The notes under the pieces are model-generated. The model was not told where the DNA came from and did not search any database. It saw only the letters and a program-made list of their open reading frames with translations. The translations under genes and the position numbers were made by a program. From NCBI GenBank assembly GCA_963668605.1, contig OY764903.1, forward strand, positions 6,944,001 to 7,008,000: 64,000 bases of DNA, in the 5' to 3' direction. The DNA comes from G963668605 sp963668605. Lineage in GTDB: Bacteria > Acidobacteriota > Terriglobia > Bryobacterales > Bryobacteraceae. Numbering within the stretch: position 1 is the stretch's first letter; each line of letters opens with the position of its first letter. This document shows positions 61,967-64,000 of the stretch, one piece after another.

Positions 61967-62920
61967 CAGTGGACGTGGCGCTCCGATTACCGCCAGCCGC
62001 CGGAAGAGCGTTTGCGCGCGCGACACGTCCTTGAAAATCTGGGCTTTAAGCGCATCCGGCGACTCGAACTTGCGCTCCTCCCGGAGACGGTAGAGGAATT
62101 CGATGCGCATTCGCTGCGGGTCGGTCCCATCGAACGGATCAAGCAGGAACGTCTCGATCGCTAACCGGTCGCCGTCAAACGTCGGCCGGAATCCGATGTT
62201 CGTGACGGAGCGCCATGCGCGTCCGTCATCGAGATCGCGAGCGCGCGTCACATAGACGCCGCGAGCCGGCAACACCTCGGCCGCCGTGTCGAGGTTGAGC
62301 GTCGGGACGGTCTGCTTCGACCCAATGCCGTGGCCACGCACCACCGCGCCTTCGAGCGCATAGGGCTGTTCGAGATAGCGTGCGGCGCGGCTCATTGCAC
62401 CCTCGGCGACCAGTCTGCGCACCGCGGTGCTCGAAACCAGGCGGCCGTGCACCGAAACGCCCGGCACGATTTCGGTGTCGAATCCATAACGGCATCCCAA
62501 CTCGCGCAGAACTTCGACATCGCCCGCCTGCTTGCCGCCGAAGCGGAAATTCGCTCCCACCAGGACGGCGCGCGCCTGCATGCGGGCGCTCAGGATTTCG
62601 CGGCAAAATTCTTCCGGCGTCATCCGCGAGAACCCGCTATCGAAGGGCAGGATCAGCACGTCCTCAATGCCCTCGGCGTGCATCGCTGCACTGCGTTGCG
62701 CCGGCGTCATCAGCAATTTCGGCGCGCGTTCCGGCGCTACGATTGTGGCTGGATGCGGATCGAAGGTCAGCACGCACGGCTTTGCGCCGCGCTCCTTCGC
62801 CAGCTCCACGACGCGCCTAAGAATGCGGCGGTGCCCCGCGTGAACGCCGTCGAAATTACCAATGGTGACGATGCTGGGTCCGAAATCCGGCCCGGCTTCG
62901 TGTAAGCTTCGCAGGGTCAA
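61964..62920 (-). CDS. ribF: Bifunctional riboflavin kinase/FAD synthetase
   Basis: A 318-aa enzyme making FMN and FAD. FAD-synthetase half: VTIGNFDGVHAGHRRILRRV, LTFDPHPA, GANFRFGGKQAGD. Kinase half: GHGIGSKQTVPTLNLD and a C-terminal FEIL-like LRIEFLYRLREERKFES region. The family-length start is a TTG at 62920, overlapping the preceding stop and preceded by GGAGG seven bases upstream; longer frames run inside the upstream gene. Confidence 0.94.
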   Translation of the reverse strand: MTLRSLHEAGPDFGPSIVTIGNFDGVHAGHRRILRRVVELAKERGAKPCVLTFDPHPATIVAPERAPKLLMTPAQRSAAMHAEGIEDVLILPFDSGFSRMTPEEFCREILSARMQARAVLVGANFRFGGKQAGDVEVLRELGCRYGFDTEIVPGVSVHGRLVSSTAVRRLVAEGAMSRAARYLEQPYALEGAVVRGHGIGSKQTVPTLNLDTAAEVLPARGVYVTRARDLDDGRAWRSVTNIGFRPTFDGDRLAIETFLLDPFDGTDPQRMRIEFLYRLREERKFESPDALKAQIFKDVSRAQTLFRRLAVIGAPRPL

Positions 62921-63711
62921 TCCGGCGCCTCCACGCTCACTTCCAATCCATCGTATGCGAGGCGTACGTGCGGCGGAAGCATGCTCTCGGCGCGCTCGTG
63001 CCCCAGATCGTGGCAGATGTGCGTGAAGAAAGCGCGCTTCGGTTCGAGCAGCCGCACCCATTCGAGCGAGCGATTCACGGTGGAATGGGTAGGATGGGGT
63101 TTGTAACGCAAGGCATCGAGGAACAGCACATCCAACCCGCGCAGCAGCGCGAGCGACTCCTCCGGGATGTCGCTATGGTCGGTCAGATAGGCTGCGTTGC
63201 GGAAACGAAATCCGTAGGACGTCCCGCTGCCATGTGCCAGGCGGATCGGAAGAAACTCGATTCCGTGGACGTCGATGGGAGTGCCGTTGAACTCCCGCGC
63301 CTCGATCTTGGGCAGCGAGGACTCGCTCCGTTTCGTATCGAAAATATAGGAGAAGCAGCGCCGGATGGCGCCAATCGTTTCGGGCGAACCGTAGATCGGA
63401 ATGCTGCCCGGTTGGCGATAGTTGAAGGGACGCACGTCGTCGAGCCCCATGATATGGTCCGCGTGCGCGTGCGTATAGAGGATCGCATCGATGTGCGAAA
63501 CGCCGGCGCGCAGCACCTGCTGGCGGAAATCGGGCGTCGTGTCGATCAGCACATTGTGCCCGTCCCAACTCACCAGCACGGACGGCCGCAAACGATTGTC
63601 ATGCGGGTCGGTGGAGCTGCAGACCTTGCACGTGCAGCCGATCGTGGGCACACCGACACTCGTCCCCGAGCCTAGAACGGTGATTCGCAAGGGCGCCGCG
63701 GAAGCCTCCAT
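62917..63711 (-). CDS. MBL-fold phosphodiesterase (PhnP-like)
   Basis: A 264-aa metallo-beta-lactamase-fold protein without signal peptide. VLGSGTSVGVPTIGCTCKVCSS at the N-terminus (Cys-rich zinc-structural loop as in PhnP), THAHADHIMGLDD (HxHxDH), LTDHSDIP and FLDALRYKPHPTHST, THICHDLGH. Such enzymes cleave cyclic phosphodiesters, e.g. phosphoribosyl cyclic phosphate; no phn genes are nearby, so the substrate is open. The stop overlaps the ribF start. Confidence 0.9.
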   Translation of the reverse strand: MEASAAPLRITVLGSGTSVGVPTIGCTCKVCSSTDPHDNRLRPSVLVSWDGHNVLIDTTPDFRQQVLRAGVSHIDAILYTHAHADHIMGLDDVRPFNYRQPGSIPIYGSPETIGAIRRCFSYIFDTKRSESSLPKIEAREFNGTPIDVHGIEFLPIRLAHGSGTSYGFRFRNAAYLTDHSDIPEESLALLRGLDVLFLDALRYKPHPTHSTVNRSLEWVRLLEPKRAFFTHICHDLGHERAESMLPPHVRLAYDGLEVSVEAPD

Positions 63712-64000
63712 CTACGGCTTCTTACTCGCGTCCACGGCCTGCACATAACGGAAGCGCAACTCCGTAAGCGAGTTCTCCAGCAGCCGCTGCTCTTCGATTG
63801 AGAGATTTCCGCGTGTCTTCTGTTCGAGCAGCGCCAGCATGTCGATCGTGTGCTTGGCGACGCGAAGGTCGGGCTTGGGGCGGTCTTTTTCCTCGCCGAA
63901 GTGGAGTAAGCCGAGCTGCATCTCCGCCTGCATCTTGAAGGATAGAACCAGGAACTCAAAACTGACTGGAGGCAGCGGAAAATCCGCCGGCAGTTCTTGC
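63712..64000 (-). CDS. DUF1844 family protein, C-terminal part (truncated by window end)
   Basis: The reading frame is open to the right edge; 95 codons visible. LPPVSFEFLVLSF, then MQLGLLHFGE and DLRVAKHTIDMLALLEQKTRGNLS are the DUF1844 signature. These small proteins of unknown function are common in Acidobacteria and often carry a disordered N-terminus, which would lie outside the window. The stop abuts the PhnP-like start, so they are probably one operon. Confidence 0.88.
   Translation of the reverse strand, partial: QELPADFPLPPVSFEFLVLSFKMQAEMQLGLLHFGEEKDRPKPDLRVAKHTIDMLALLEQKTRGNLSIEEQRLLENSLTELRFRYVQAVDASKKP

Noticed and set aside
1..64000. tRNA, rRNA and CRISPR features
   Set aside because: No cloverleaf-like sequence, rRNA-like block or regularly spaced repeat array was seen in the intergenic spaces; a tRNAscan or CRISPR finder run could confirm.

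Overview
The window looks like chromosome of a high-G+C Gram-negative soil bacterium of the phylum Acidobacteriota, most likely the Solibacter/Bryobacter group. This is an inference from gene content: two very large Oar-type TonB-dependent receptors with an N-terminal carboxypeptidase-regulatory-like domain, several Tat-exported enzymes of enolase and aldo/keto reductase type, a DNPR-type (meso-diaminopimelate) MurE, and a compact division cluster. I saw no rRNA, tRNA, CRISPR array, phage gene or intact insertion sequence.

Layout. 1-2.4 kb: the 3' part of glmS, yjbQ and an exported aldo/keto reductase. 2.4-18.7 kb (minus strand): a complete dcw cluster in the order mraZ-rsmH-ftsL-ftsI-murE-murF-mraY-murD-ftsW-murG-murC-ftsQ-ftsA-ftsZ, without murB or ddl, with an MraZ-type operator at its head and a consensus promoter before murC. 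18.9-22.1 kb: a DinB-fold protein, a TtcA-like tRNA thiolase and a Pit phosphate transporter with its PhoU-like partner. 22.1-33.1 kb: an accessory catabolic block (unknown 306-aa protein, galactonate-dehydratase-like enzyme, two Oar-like receptors, a DUF6544-type protein, KDPG-type aldolase). 33.1-43.2 kb: a dense housekeeping run (Trm112-like protein, GT9, MsbA-like ABC exporter, yicC, gmk, rpoZ, coaBC, family-4 UDG, tmk, holB, a small zinc-ribbon protein, cca). 43.2-46.4 kb: a 45-aa membrane protein, sixA, an O-antigen-ligase-like protein, an SDR and a cyclophilin. 46.4-51.1 kb: two tandem KimA-type K+ transporters with a c-di-AMP (ydaO/yuaA) riboswitch between them. 51.1-57.2 kb (minus): an argF-argG-argH-argR operon with ARG boxes, then amt and glnK. 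57.5-64 kb: a UlaG-like hydrolase, a nested repeat element, an exported enolase-superfamily enzyme and a TIM-barrel epimerase, class II fba, ribF, a PhnP-like hydrolase and a partial DUF1844 gene.

How it works together. The dcw block makes lipid II and the divisome. The kimA pair ties K+ uptake to c-di-AMP. The arg operon encodes its own repressor as last gene and carries ARG boxes over its promoter. The 22-33 kb block looks like outer-membrane capture plus dehydration and aldol cleavage of sugar acids. The least explained parts are the nested 128-bp repeat at 58.2 kb, the 45-aa membrane protein with a consensus promoter, the 306-aa protein coupled to the dehydratase, the AT-rich 5' end of gmk, and several promoter-like hexamers placed almost on start codons.
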